From positions 1 through 64,000 of the forward strand of contig USEI01000007.1 of assembly GCA_900553685.1 (NCBI GenBank): DNA of 64,000 nucleotides, read 5' to 3'. Source of the stretch: an uncultured Clostridium sp. (lineage in GTDB: Bacteria > Bacillota > Clostridia > TANB77 > CAG-508). The notes beneath the pieces are model-generated. The model saw only the letters and a program-made list of their open reading frames with translations, was not told where the DNA came from and ran no database searches. Each line of letters opens with the position of its first letter. The first letter of the stretch is position 1. The position numbers and the translations under genes are program-made. Positions 37,666 through 45,216 of the stretch are shown here, piece by piece.

Positions 37666-38634
37666 TTATTCAGTATATCCAATATCTTCTGTTCCTTCTA
37701 ATGAGCTTACAAATTCTTCTCTTGCAGCTTTTATTGCTTCTTTTTCATCTGAATTTCCAGCACTTACCATAGAGTTTTTATCTTCTTCTGGTATTAAAGA
37801 TAAAGGTGTTTCAAAATATTGTACTCTATCTTCTGCTATATATTTACTTTCATACTCTTGTCTTATTTCATCAAGAATATTAGGATCATTTCTTATTTGC
37901 CTTAAAACAGCATCTTTTACTGGATATGTAGGAACTGCTGCTTGTTGCATACCAGGTTCTGTATAAGGAACAGCATATAATTTTGATCCTGTATAATAAT
38001 AACTTTCAACTATTGCACTGCTTAATAATTTCATTTCTAATTCATTTAATTTTAGCCAAATACTTGTAGAAGTTGTTCCTAATACTTTTTTCTTAGCTAA
38101 AACAATATAATCTTGTCCGTTTGGAATAGACATTCTTATATCAACATAATCTCCATTTTTTAATTGAGAAGGTAAAGAAATCATATTAAATTCTTGAATT
38201 CTATCAGTATCTGTTGTTTGATCATCTGATTCCTCAATCATGTCTTTTGTTACTATTGCACCAGCAGGAACATCAACTTTTAATACAACTTCCTTTTGTT
38301 TTTCACTGCCGTCTGAATTATATTTTATTACTATATTTCCTTCTTCATCTAAATATTGGAAATCTTCATCACTAATAATTTGGCTTTGATCAAGAGTTGT
38401 TTGAACAGTACTCATCATAAAATCTTCTTCTAAAGTTACTGTTTCTCCTGATTTTAAGTCATTTGCTGCAACATATACAGTTATTTGTTTTTGAAGTAAA
38501 GCCTCCTTTTCTTCATTTATTGCCTTCATTTTCATTACTAAGGCTGCTACAACTAGAGCCATAAGAATTAAAGCTACTAAAAAGCCTATAAAAAAAGAAT
38601 TTCTACTTCTTCTTTGCATCGGATTCATTGCCAT
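37666..38634 (-). CDS. cpaB: CpaB/RcpC-like SAF-domain pilus assembly protein
   Basis: A transmembrane helix (residues 14-38) precedes a SAF domain: VYVAANDLKSGETVTLEEDFMMSTVQ, an insertion, then VLKVDVPAGAIVTKDMIEE. The RcpC-like region follows, with SLPSQLKNGDYVDIRMSIPNGQDYIVLAKKKV. The C-terminal 100 residues are charged and helical. CpaB is a periplasmic or extracytoplasmic Tad component that in Gram-negatives supports the secretin; in Gram-positives its role is in pilus assembly at the membrane or wall. It is the first gene of the operon, with an AGGAGG-like site and a promoter overlapped by a palindrome. Confidence 0.85.
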   Translation of the reverse strand: MAMNPMQRRSRNSFFIGFLVALILMALVVAALVMKMKAINEEKEALLQKQITVYVAANDLKSGETVTLEEDFMMSTVQTTLDQSQIISDEDFQYLDEEGNIVIKYNSDGSEKQKEVVLKVDVPAGAIVTKDMIEESDDQTTDTDRIQEFNMISLPSQLKNGDYVDIRMSIPNGQDYIVLAKKKVLGTTSTSIWLKLNELEMKLLSSAIVESYYYTGSKLYAVPYTEPGMQQAAVPTYPVKDAVLRQIRNDPNILDEIRQEYESKYIAEDRVQYFETPLSLIPEEDKNSMVSAGNSDEKEAIKAAREEFVSSLEGTEDIGYTE

Positions 38635-38684
38635 GGTTTAAGTTCCTCCCTTTATCTATAAAAAAATTTATTTTTTACAATATT

Positions 38685-38707
38685 ATGGCATTATTGTATA
38701 ATGCCAT
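38685..38707. promoter_or_regulatory. Palindrome over the -10 box of the pilus operon promoter
   Basis: ATGGCATTAT (38685-38694) and ATAATGCCAT (38698-38707) form a perfect 10-bp inverted repeat with a TGT centre. It covers the predicted -10 box and transcript start, a typical repressor operator position. It could also form a hairpin at the 5' end of the transcript. Confidence 0.5.
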
Positions 38708-38723
38708 TTTCTTAATTCTACAA
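38695..38723 (-). promoter_or_regulatory. Sigma-A-type promoter of the Tad-like operon
   Basis: On the minus strand TTGTAG, a 17-nt spacer and TATACA lie about 60 nt upstream of cpaB. No other strong promoter was seen between cpaB and the last pilin-like gene, consistent with one long operon. Confidence 0.55.
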
Positions 38724-38796
38724 CAATTATTGTTTAAAATCAATGAATTAAAGCATTGTAACAAAAACTTATTTTTTTTGTAACTTTATTGTTAAA

Positions 38797-39681
38797 TTAG
38801 TAATTTTTTGTCAAAATAAATCTGTTTATTGCTTCTAAAACTCCTTCAGAATTATTATCTGATACTATTACATTTGCCATTTCTTTTATTATAGGATTAC
38901 TATTTCCCATAACTACACCTAATCCAGAATTTTGTATCATTTCTTTATCATTCATATTATCTCCTATTGCCATTACTTCTTCTGGTTTTATATCTAACTT
39001 ATTTAAAAGAAACTCTATTGCTGACCATTTATTAACATTCTCATTTGTAATTTCTGTATAATAATATTGTATGTCTACATCATCTGTTCCTGATTTTATT
39101 TTTTTTCTTGACATATATTCTACTTCTAAAACATCTATTCCTTTTATTTGTTTTACTTTTTTCATAATACTATTAAAAATGAATTGTGATTCATCACAAA
39201 TAGTCACTTTTAAAAATTTATTTTTACCTGTTTGTTTTATGTAATCAGAAATATTTTGAACAAGATTTATATGTGTTCTTCTTTCTTCAACTTTTTTAAC
39301 ATTTTCTTTATGATAATATAAGATATTATAATTTAAAGAACTTGCAATAACTTCATCTTCTGTATATACATTATAAAAGAAACTATTTTCTTCACATAAT
39401 TTTGCAATATTTAAAACTTGTTCTCTACTTAAAAATCTATCACATATTACTTTTTGGTTTTTAATATCATAAACTGCTGCACCATTTCCAGAAATTAAAT
39501 AATTATCTACTCCAAGTTCTAATGCCAAACTTTCTGTTGAGCTAATTGGTCTGCCTGATGCAAGAACAATTTCTGTTCCTTTTTCTTTTGCTTCTAATAA
39601 AGCTTTTCTTGTACTTTCAGAAACCTCTCCATGAGAATTAAGTAGAGTCCCATCTAAATCAATAGCTACTAATTTATACAT
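38797..39681 (-). CDS. HAD-superfamily phosphatase, Cof type
   Basis: The start is set at MYKLVAIDLDGTLLNS (ATG 39681) because AAGGAG lies just upstream; the longer ORF start is not supported. Motif I DLDGT is at residues 8-12, motif II is SGRP near 43, motif III Lys and motif IV GDNMNDKEM near 238-246. The C2-type cap domain lies between. The 294-residue length and the ending GVVMGNSNP then ANVIVSDNNSEGV are typical of Cof/YkrA-like sugar or nucleotide phosphatases. The substrate cannot be told from sequence. Confidence 0.95.
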   Translation of the reverse strand: MYKLVAIDLDGTLLNSHGEVSESTRKALLEAKEKGTEIVLASGRPISSTESLALELGVDNYLISGNGAAVYDIKNQKVICDRFLSREQVLNIAKLCEENSFFYNVYTEDEVIASSLNYNILYYHKENVKKVEERRTHINLVQNISDYIKQTGKNKFLKVTICDESQFIFNSIMKKVKQIKGIDVLEVEYMSRKKIKSGTDDVDIQYYYTEITNENVNKWSAIEFLLNKLDIKPEEVMAIGDNMNDKEMIQNSGLGVVMGNSNPIIKEMANVIVSDNNSEGVLEAINRFILTKNY

Positions 39682-39711
39682 TTTTATTTCTCCTTTGTTT
39701 ATTCTTTTCAT

Positions 39712-39739
39712 ATTATATCATTAAAACTTTTTTTGACAA
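39712..39739 (-). promoter_or_regulatory. Sigma-A-type promoter of the HAD phosphatase gene
   Basis: On the minus strand TTGTCA, a 16-nt spacer and a perfect TATAAT lie about 30 nt upstream of the ATG. The less AT-rich stretch 39825-39856 upstream of it is unexplained. Confidence 0.65.
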
Positions 39740-39866
39740 TATTTTTTTATTTTCTAAAATTTTTTTAATATAAAATATATTAGCACACTAAGTTAGTAAA
39801 AATAAAACAGAAGTGAACAATAAAATTATCCGCAGGTATAACCCGTGATTTACCCTTAAAATTAAT

Positions 39867-39899
39867 AAAAGGGGCAAGATAAAATTCTTGCCCCTTTTC
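39867..39899 (-). terminator. Rho-independent terminator of the SASP gene
   Basis: A perfect stem AAAAGGGGCAAGA/TCTTGCCCCTTTT with a 6-nt loop, 9 nt after the SASP stop; it is one of the most GC-rich stems in the window. Confidence 0.9.
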
Positions 39900-39907
39900 T
39901 AATATAA

Positions 39908-40108
39908 CTATTTGTTAGCCATTTGATTTTCAGCTTGTTCTATTAACTTTCTAACCATGTTACCACCGATTCTACCAGCATCTCTTGCAGATATATTTCC
40001 GTTATAACCATTTTTTAAGTTAACACCTACTTCACTAGCAACTTCATATTTGAATCTTTCTAATGAATCCATAGCTTCTGGAACTACGTTTTTATTACTT
40101 TTTGCCAT
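39908..40108 (-). CDS. Alpha/beta-type small acid-soluble spore protein
   Basis: The 66-residue protein matches the SASP family: LERFKYEVASEVGV contains the site cleaved by the germination protease GPR, and ISARDAGRIGGNMVRKLIE is the conserved DNA-binding helix region. SASPs coat spore DNA and protect it from UV and heat, and give amino acids on germination. AGGTG-type SD precedes the ATG. Expression in the forespore by sigma-G is expected from the family; I could not see a convincing sigma-G promoter. The 348-nt upstream gap (40109-40456) holds an imperfect AT-rich palindrome near 40240-40305 and the hpf terminator. Confidence 0.96.
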   Translation of the reverse strand: MAKSNKNVVPEAMDSLERFKYEVASEVGVNLKNGYNGNISARDAGRIGGNMVRKLIEQAENQMANK

Positions 40109-40402
40109 CTCTAATTCACCTCCGAATTTTAAAAGTAGCGTCTTTAATTAAATTTCTAATTTAAACACTATTTTAAACTTAGAAAAAGCATTAAATTCTA
40201 AATAACTAATCAATCACTATTTTTAAGTTTATAAAAAATTTAGAGTAATTTTTATAATGAAATTTATATTTCATTTTCATTTCAATTTATTCTAAATCCA
40301 CTATAAAACTATAAATCTTTGAATGATTAAATATTTTTTAATGCAATTTCTATATATATAATGTGTAAAATAAAAAAAATTAAACAAGTAATTTATGGAA
40401 AA

Positions 40403-40442
40403 GAAAAAAGTAGAAGTTTAAAAATTAAACTTCTACTTTTTT
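40403..40442 (-). terminator. Rho-independent terminator of hpf
   Basis: A perfect 17-bp stem AAAAAGTAGAAGTTTAA with a 3-A loop, flanked by A and T runs, 15 nt after the hpf stop. Confidence 0.9.
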
Positions 40443-40456
40443 AACATATTTTTTAC

Positions 40457-40996
40457 TTATGCTTCTGGTTCTACTAAACCATAATTATTTGAATCTTTTA
40501 ATTTAAAAATTACATTAACTTTTCCTGTATCAATATTTACAAATGTATAGAAAATATTTCCTTTTCTTTCAACTAATTTTAATTTAGCATCTTCAACAGA
40601 AATTGGTTTTAATTCATAATATAAAGATTTAACAACTTCATCTTCAACTGGTTTTTCTGGTGCAATTCCATTTATGTTCATTTGTTTTATTGAAGAATCT
40701 TTCATCATTTTTTCTTTTTTAGCTTTAGATTTTCTAATTTGTCCTTCTAGAATATCAATATCTTTATCTATAGCGGCATATAAATCTTTATCTTCAGTAA
40801 CTGCTTTGTAAGAAACACCTTTTACTGAAACATACATTTCAGCTATTTCTGATTGTGCATTTTCTTTTTTTATAGTAACAGTTACATTGATTAATTCTTC
40901 TGCAAAATATTTTTCTATTCTTGTTAGTTTTTTCTCAACATAATCTTTAATTGCCTCTGTTGCTTTTATTTCTTTTCCTGTTATTGTTATATTCAT
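40457..40996 (-). CDS. hpf: Ribosome hibernation promoting factor, long form
   Basis: The start is ATG 40996 (MNITITGKEIKATEAIKDYVEKK), 8 nt after AAGGAG; an upstream GTG overlaps that site. The 179 residues comprise the HPF/YfiA N-terminal domain (1-100), a linker, and the C-terminal dimerisation domain (about 125-179) with SVEDAKLKLVERKGNIFYTFVN. The long form makes 100S ribosome dimers in stationary phase. It is single-gene, with a near-consensus promoter and terminator. Confidence 0.97.
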   Translation of the reverse strand: MNITITGKEIKATEAIKDYVEKKLTRIEKYFAEELINVTVTIKKENAQSEIAEMYVSVKGVSYKAVTEDKDLYAAIDKDIDILEGQIRKSKAKKEKMMKDSSIKQMNINGIAPEKPVEDEVVKSLYYELKPISVEDAKLKLVERKGNIFYTFVNIDTGKVNVIFKLKDSNNYGLVEPEA

Positions 40997-41032
40997 AATA
41001 ACCACTCCTTTTTAGTATTTTTTTGTAAAACC

Positions 41033-41061
41033 ATTATATAAGTATTTCTTATAATTTGCAA
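41033..41061 (-). promoter_or_regulatory. Sigma-A-type promoter of hpf
   Basis: On the minus strand TTGCAA, a 17-nt spacer and a perfect TATAAT lie about 37 nt upstream of the ATG. Confidence 0.75.
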
Positions 41062-41136
41062 GTTAAATTTTAGCTCTCTTTATTAAAACTTATTTAATTA
41101 TAATATTTTATACATAATTCAAATATAAATTAATTT

Positions 41137-41865
41137 TTAAAATAACTTTTCTAATTTATATTCTTTTTCCAATTTCTCATTTAAATATAAGTTTGCTATA
41201 AGTTCTAATTCTTTTTGACAATTTTCTGAAAGTGTAAAAGAAAAAATTTTTTTAGAATCTGCTTTTAATATATAATTAATTGCATTTCTAGTTGGATCAC
41301 TCATCTGTATACAACTACTATCTTGCCTGCTACAAAATTTACATTTAAATCCATTGTCTTTTATACTAAAAAAATTTAAATTATCTTTTGTTTTACAAGA
41401 AGTACATTCCAATGAATTTGGTGCAAAACCTAAAATCTTTAAAAGTCTTAGTTTAAAAACAGAAATTATAAAATCTAAATTCTTATCTGTTTCTGAAATC
41501 ATATATAAAGTATTTAAAAATAATTTTAATGTATTAAAACTATTTTGGTTTTCTGTAGTAACATCTGAAATTATTTTAGTAATATATGAGGCATAAGTTA
41601 ATTTATCTAGATCTGTTCTTATATTATAAAAAAGTTCAATGGTTTCACACGAATTTATTGTATATGTATCAGATCCCTTAAAAAGCATATATTCTCCAAA
41701 ACACAAAAATTGAGTGCCACTAAGCAGAAGACTCTTTGGCCTTCTCGCACCTTTTGCACTGCACCCAATTTTTCCTAAATTTGGAGTTAACATTGTAAGC
41801 ATTTTGTCAAAATCACCCATATTATTTTCTGCAATTATTATCCCATTTACTTTTATTTGTTTCAT
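41137..41865 (-). CDS. recO: DNA repair protein RecO
   Basis: The 242-residue protein has the RecO N-terminal OB fold (VNGIIIAENNMGDFDKMLTMLTPNLGKIGCSAKGARRPKS, shown here in outline), the helical C-terminal domain and a zinc site formed by LECTSCKTKDN and FKCKFCSRQDSSC near residues 150-185. RecO anneals ssDNA and loads RecA with RecR at gaps. Its start overlaps yqzL by 44 nt, and era lies upstream, reproducing the era-yqzL-recO order common in Firmicutes. AAGGT precedes the ATG. Confidence 0.96.
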   Translation of the reverse strand: MKQIKVNGIIIAENNMGDFDKMLTMLTPNLGKIGCSAKGARRPKSLLLSGTQFLCFGEYMLFKGSDTYTINSCETIELFYNIRTDLDKLTYASYITKIISDVTTENQNSFNTLKLFLNTLYMISETDKNLDFIISVFKLRLLKILGFAPNSLECTSCKTKDNLNFFSIKDNGFKCKFCSRQDSSCIQMSDPTRNAINYILKADSKKIFSFTLSENCQKELELIANLYLNEKLEKEYKLEKLF

Positions 41866-41974
41866 CTAATATTACCTTCATATTTTCTTCTATATTTTTC
41901 ACTTCTCTAAACTCTAAATAAGAATTAATATCACCTGTTTGCTTAAATGTATTCCAAGCAATATTTTTTAACAT
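41822..41974 (-). CDS. yqzL: YqzL-like small protein
   Basis: ATG 41974, after AAGGGATG, opens MLKNIAWNTFKQTGDINSYLEF, which matches the short YqzL family found between era and recO in Bacillus and Clostridia (typical W.vF..TG.I..YL.f pattern). The 50-residue product extends beyond the usual length and overlaps the recO start by 44 nt, implying translational coupling. Function is unknown. A longer ORF starting at 42019 is not supported by an SD. Confidence 0.75.
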   Translation of the reverse strand: MLKNIAWNTFKQTGDINSYLEFREVKNIEENMKVILDETNKSKWDNNCRK

Positions 41975-42105
41975 ATTCAAGTCATCCCTTTCTTTTATAA
42001 ATAATATTTCATAATTCATATTATTTTTGTTCTATTTTTAACTTTATAAATTATAATATTATTTATAAATATCTTTTGTAAATTTTAGAAGATTTATACT
42101 GGTAT

Positions 42106-43009
42106 TTATTTTAATTTAAATCTATTAACTATATTATCTTTTTCTTGCCAATCTTCCTTAACTTTAACCCAAACTTTTAAATTCACTTTTGTACCAAGCA
42201 TTTTCTCTAAATCTTGTCTTGCATACATTGCAATTTTTTTCAAAAGATTTCCGAGCTTTTCCAATTATTATTCCTTTATGTGATTCTTTTATGCAGTATA
42301 TTGTTGCATCAATATCATATATTTCTTCACCTTTTGTAGTATTTCTATTTTTAAAATTTTCTACTTCAATATAAATTCCGTGTGGTACTTCATCATTTAA
42401 AAATTTTAGTGCTTTTTCTCTAATAATTTCTTCTGCAAGCTGTCTCATAGTTTGATCTGTATATTCATCATCTGCATAATATTTTGGTCCTTTTGGTAAA
42501 ATTTTTAAAAGTTCATCAATTATTTTTTCTATTCCATCTTTTTTATATGCAGATATTGGAATAACTGCTTCAAAATTATATTCATCACTATATAATTTAA
42601 TTAATCTAAGTAATTTATCTTTTTGAACTAAGTCAATTTTGTTAATTATTAAAATACAGGTTTTTTTACTTTCAATTATTTTGTCTAAAATTCTTCTATC
42701 TCCTCTTCCAATATCATTAGAAGTTGCTTCTATTAAGAATAATATAACATCAACTTCTGCAAACATTGTAAAAGCCGTATTTACCATAGTTTCTCCAAGT
42801 TTTGTTTTTGGTTTATGAATACCTGGAGTATCTGTAATAATTATTTGATAATTTTTATCATTTAAAATTGCTTTTATTGCTGTTCTTGTTGTTTGTACTT
42901 TATTTGCAGTAATAGCTATTTTTTCTTTAGCTAAAGCATTTAATAAAGTAGACTTACCAACATTTGTTCTTCCAACTAAAGAAACAAAACCAGATTTAAA
43001 TTCTTCCAT
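42106..43009 (-). CDS. era: GTPase Era, +1 shift in the KH domain
   Basis: The GTPase domain is intact: G1 GRTNVGKST at residues 12-20, DTPGIHKPK (G3) near 60, NKIDLV (G4) near 122 and SAYK (G5). In frame 0 the protein departs from Era at CGG codon 253 (42253) and ends at 42164 after 281 residues. Skipping the C of T-CGG-AAA restores GKAGNLLKKIAMYARQDLEK and VWVKVKEDWQ, the KH domain, ending at 42106 with 300 residues, the normal Era length. The restored Gly is the last residue of the KH GxxG loop. Era binds 16S rRNA during 30S maturation and its KH domain is needed for that. Either recoding, a real mutation or a sequencing error. Confidence 0.9.
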
Positions 43010-43057
43010 TAAAACTCCTTTTAATACAGTTTTATATTTTATATTAATTATTTAAAG

Positions 43058-44137
43058 TTAAACATCAAAAGTCACATTCGCATCAATAGGACAAACATTA
43101 ACCCAAGTATTTCCATCATTTACATTTATTTCATTTCCTTGCATATCTACATATTGAGTTTGCTCAGTTCTATCGTTTTTATTACATTTAATTTTTATAG
43201 CTTTTCCATTTGTAATATAATATCCATCTAAAGACCCAACTGTTACAACATCTTGCCTACCTTTATTTTCACCATCATCTAAAGTATAGTTTCTCGCAAA
43301 TGTAATAATAATATTTTTAGTTGTAACATCTTCTTTAGTAACTTCATCAGTCATTTTTCTATTTTTTGAATATCTTGTATATCTTTTTGTTGTTTCATCA
43401 TATTTATATTGTACCTTATGACCTGTAGAATATGGTATTGTAACAGTATTTGCTATCATACTATCTGCTTGGTCTAAATTAACTTCTTCTGGTACATAAT
43501 TTAAAACGCTTTCTTTATCTGAAGTCGTATTCCAACCTTTATCTTTGGCAATTGTTAATATTGACTCAGTATTTGTGTATGCATTATGTGGAGCTTTTTT
43601 ATGTTTTGCTCTCCAGTATAGAGAACTTTGAGTTCTGGCTTTTCCTGTATCATAAATCTGTCCATTTATATGATCTATATCATATACCCCAAAATCTCTT
43701 TCTGCTTGAGGACTCATTCCCAAATGTGCATATAGAGCATCATTTTCCATTGCATAATCTAGAAAATAATGTCTTGCACTTCTAATTGGTCCAACTTCAT
43801 CTGCCTCAGTACCTTTAAAAAGTGCCATTAATCTTGTTTCTCCACCTTCTACAATTATCTCATAAACCATATATGTAGAATTAATTGAAGCTTGAGGTTG
43901 TGCATTTGTATTATTATCTATCATAAAAGCTATTGGCCTATCATCTCCAGCAAAAATCTTAATTTCTGGTTTTTCTGGTTCTTGAACTACTTCTTCTTGA
44001 TTTGAAATTTTTTCTTGAGTTTCATGTTTTTCTTCAGTTACTTCTTTATTAGAAAAATTTTTTACAATTAATATTGCTCCTAATATTAAAACTACAACTA
44101 CTAAAATTATTAGTGCAACTTTTACTTCTTTTTTCAT
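43058..44137 (-). CDS. DUF3048 family membrane-anchored protein
   Basis: A signal anchor (residues 6-27) and an acidic Glu/Lys linker precede a DUF3048 domain (about 60-200), with PIAFMIDNNTNAQPQASI, VYEIIVEGGETRLMALF, GPIRSARHYFLDYA and YWRAKHKKAPHNAY. The C-terminal half (about 210-359) is the partner DUF3048_C domain. The family, including Bacillus YerB, lacks a firm function; it is extracytoplasmic. It lies between dgkA and era with short gaps, probably in the same transcript. Confidence 0.93.
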   Translation of the reverse strand: MKKEVKVALIILVVVVLILGAILIVKNFSNKEVTEEKHETQEKISNQEEVVQEPEKPEIKIFAGDDRPIAFMIDNNTNAQPQASINSTYMVYEIIVEGGETRLMALFKGTEADEVGPIRSARHYFLDYAMENDALYAHLGMSPQAERDFGVYDIDHINGQIYDTGKARTQSSLYWRAKHKKAPHNAYTNTESILTIAKDKGWNTTSDKESVLNYVPEEVNLDQADSMIANTVTIPYSTGHKVQYKYDETTKRYTRYSKNRKMTDEVTKEDVTTKNIIITFARNYTLDDGENKGRQDVVTVGSLDGYYITNGKAIKIKCNKNDRTEQTQYVDMQGNEINVNDGNTWVNVCPIDANVTFDV

Positions 44138-44158
44138 ATTAAATCTCCTTAGTATATA

Positions 44159-44542
44159 TTATATTATATTAAAAATTTTTAATATCTTAGGTAAATAAAT
44201 TAGTATTCCAACAATTACTGATGCTATTGCCATTAACATAGCAGTTCCGGCTGCAACATCTTTTGCTATTTTGGCTTTCTCATTATATTCTTCTGTATAC
44301 ATATCAACAACAGTTTCCACAATACTATTAATAAATTCTGCCAAAAATACTAGAGCTATTACTGTAAAAATTATTGCAAACTCTAAAAAACTAATTTCTA
44401 GAATAATTCCTATCAAAATAGCAATTATTGAAAAAACAACCTGTATTCTATAATTATGTTCATTTTTAAAAACATATTTTATTCCATTTATTGCATTTTT
44501 AAAAGCTTCTCTAACGTTTTTATTTCTCCATTTTTTTGCCAT
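44159..44542 (-). CDS. dgkA: Diacylglycerol/undecaprenol kinase DgkA
   Basis: The 127-residue integral membrane protein has the DgkA layout: an N-terminal amphipathic FKNAINGIKYVFKNEHNYRIQ, three helices, and the catalytic region FLAEFINSIVETVVDMYTEEYNEKAKIAKDVAAGTAML in outline, with the Glu/Asn/Asp residues of EFINSAIE. Gram-positive DgkA phosphorylates undecaprenol, supporting wall-lipid recycling. It is downstream of ybeY as in many Firmicutes. Confidence 0.94.
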   Translation of the reverse strand: MAKKWRNKNVREAFKNAINGIKYVFKNEHNYRIQVVFSIIAILIGIILEISFLEFAIIFTVIALVFLAEFINSIVETVVDMYTEEYNEKAKIAKDVAAGTAMLMAIASVIVGILIYLPKILKIFNII

Positions 44543-44678
44543 ATAATAATACCCTTCTTTTTACTAATATTAATATATAAATATGAATCTCAAATTATTC
44601 AAAATAATGTTTTACATTATTTTCTTAAAAATAATTTCCATGCTTTACTATTAAATATAAAAATATTTACAAAAATTA

Positions 44679-45149
44679 TTATCTAAAAATTTTTAATTCA
44701 TTTAATACTTTATCTTCTTTTTCTCTCATAATAATTTTATCTTGTTCTTCTATGTGATCTTCTCCCATTAGATGATAAAAACCATGTACTACCATATATG
44801 CAAGCTCTCTTTCAAAACTATGTCCATATTCTATTGCTTGCTGCCTTACTCTTTCTATTGATATTACTATATCTCCTAAAGTTTCTTCAAATTCTAAATT
44901 TTTAAGATTAGGAATTTCTGATTTTTCAAACATTGGAAATGAGAGTACATCAGTTTCTTTATCTATATTCCTATATTTCTTGTTTAAATTTCTAATATTT
45001 TCGGGATTTGTTAAAGTTATACTTATATAAACTTTGAAATTTTGCATTTTTTCAACATAAAAACATTTTTCTAAAACTTTTTTTATTACTTCTTCATATT
45101 CTTTATTTTTTTCCAAATCTAAATATTCTATTTCTACAACCTTATTCAT
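44679..45149 (-). CDS. ybeY: Endoribonuclease YbeY
   Basis: The 156-residue protein carries the UPF0054 zinc motif HGFYHLMGEDH near residues 120-130 (three His ligands) and the LNKKYRNIDKETDVLSFP segment near 60. YbeY acts in 16S rRNA 3'-end maturation and ribosome quality control. It precedes dgkA by 136 nt; the phoH gene that usually precedes ybeY is missing and an unrelated coiled-coil gene stands upstream. Confidence 0.95.
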   Translation of the reverse strand: MNKVVEIEYLDLEKNKEYEEVIKKVLEKCFYVEKMQNFKVYISITLTNPENIRNLNKKYRNIDKETDVLSFPMFEKSEIPNLKNLEFEETLGDIVISIERVRQQAIEYGHSFERELAYMVVHGFYHLMGEDHIEEQDKIIMREKEDKVLNELKIFR

Positions 45150-45169
45150 ACATTTTCCCTCTATTTATA

Positions 45170-45207
45170 AAATAAGGCAAGAATATTTATTTAAATTTAT
45201 CCTTGCC
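45170..45207 (-). terminator. Hairpin between the coiled-coil gene and ybeY
   Basis: GGCAAG and CTTGCC (45176-45181 and 45202-45207) anchor a long, mostly paired hairpin that on the minus strand is followed by TTATTTTAT. It is a probable weak terminator separating ybeY from the upstream genes. Confidence 0.5.
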
Positions 45208-45216
45208 AAATCAATT

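Noticed and set aside
41822..42019. 65-residue version of the YqzL-like gene
   Set aside because: The SD and family match support the internal ATG at 41974.
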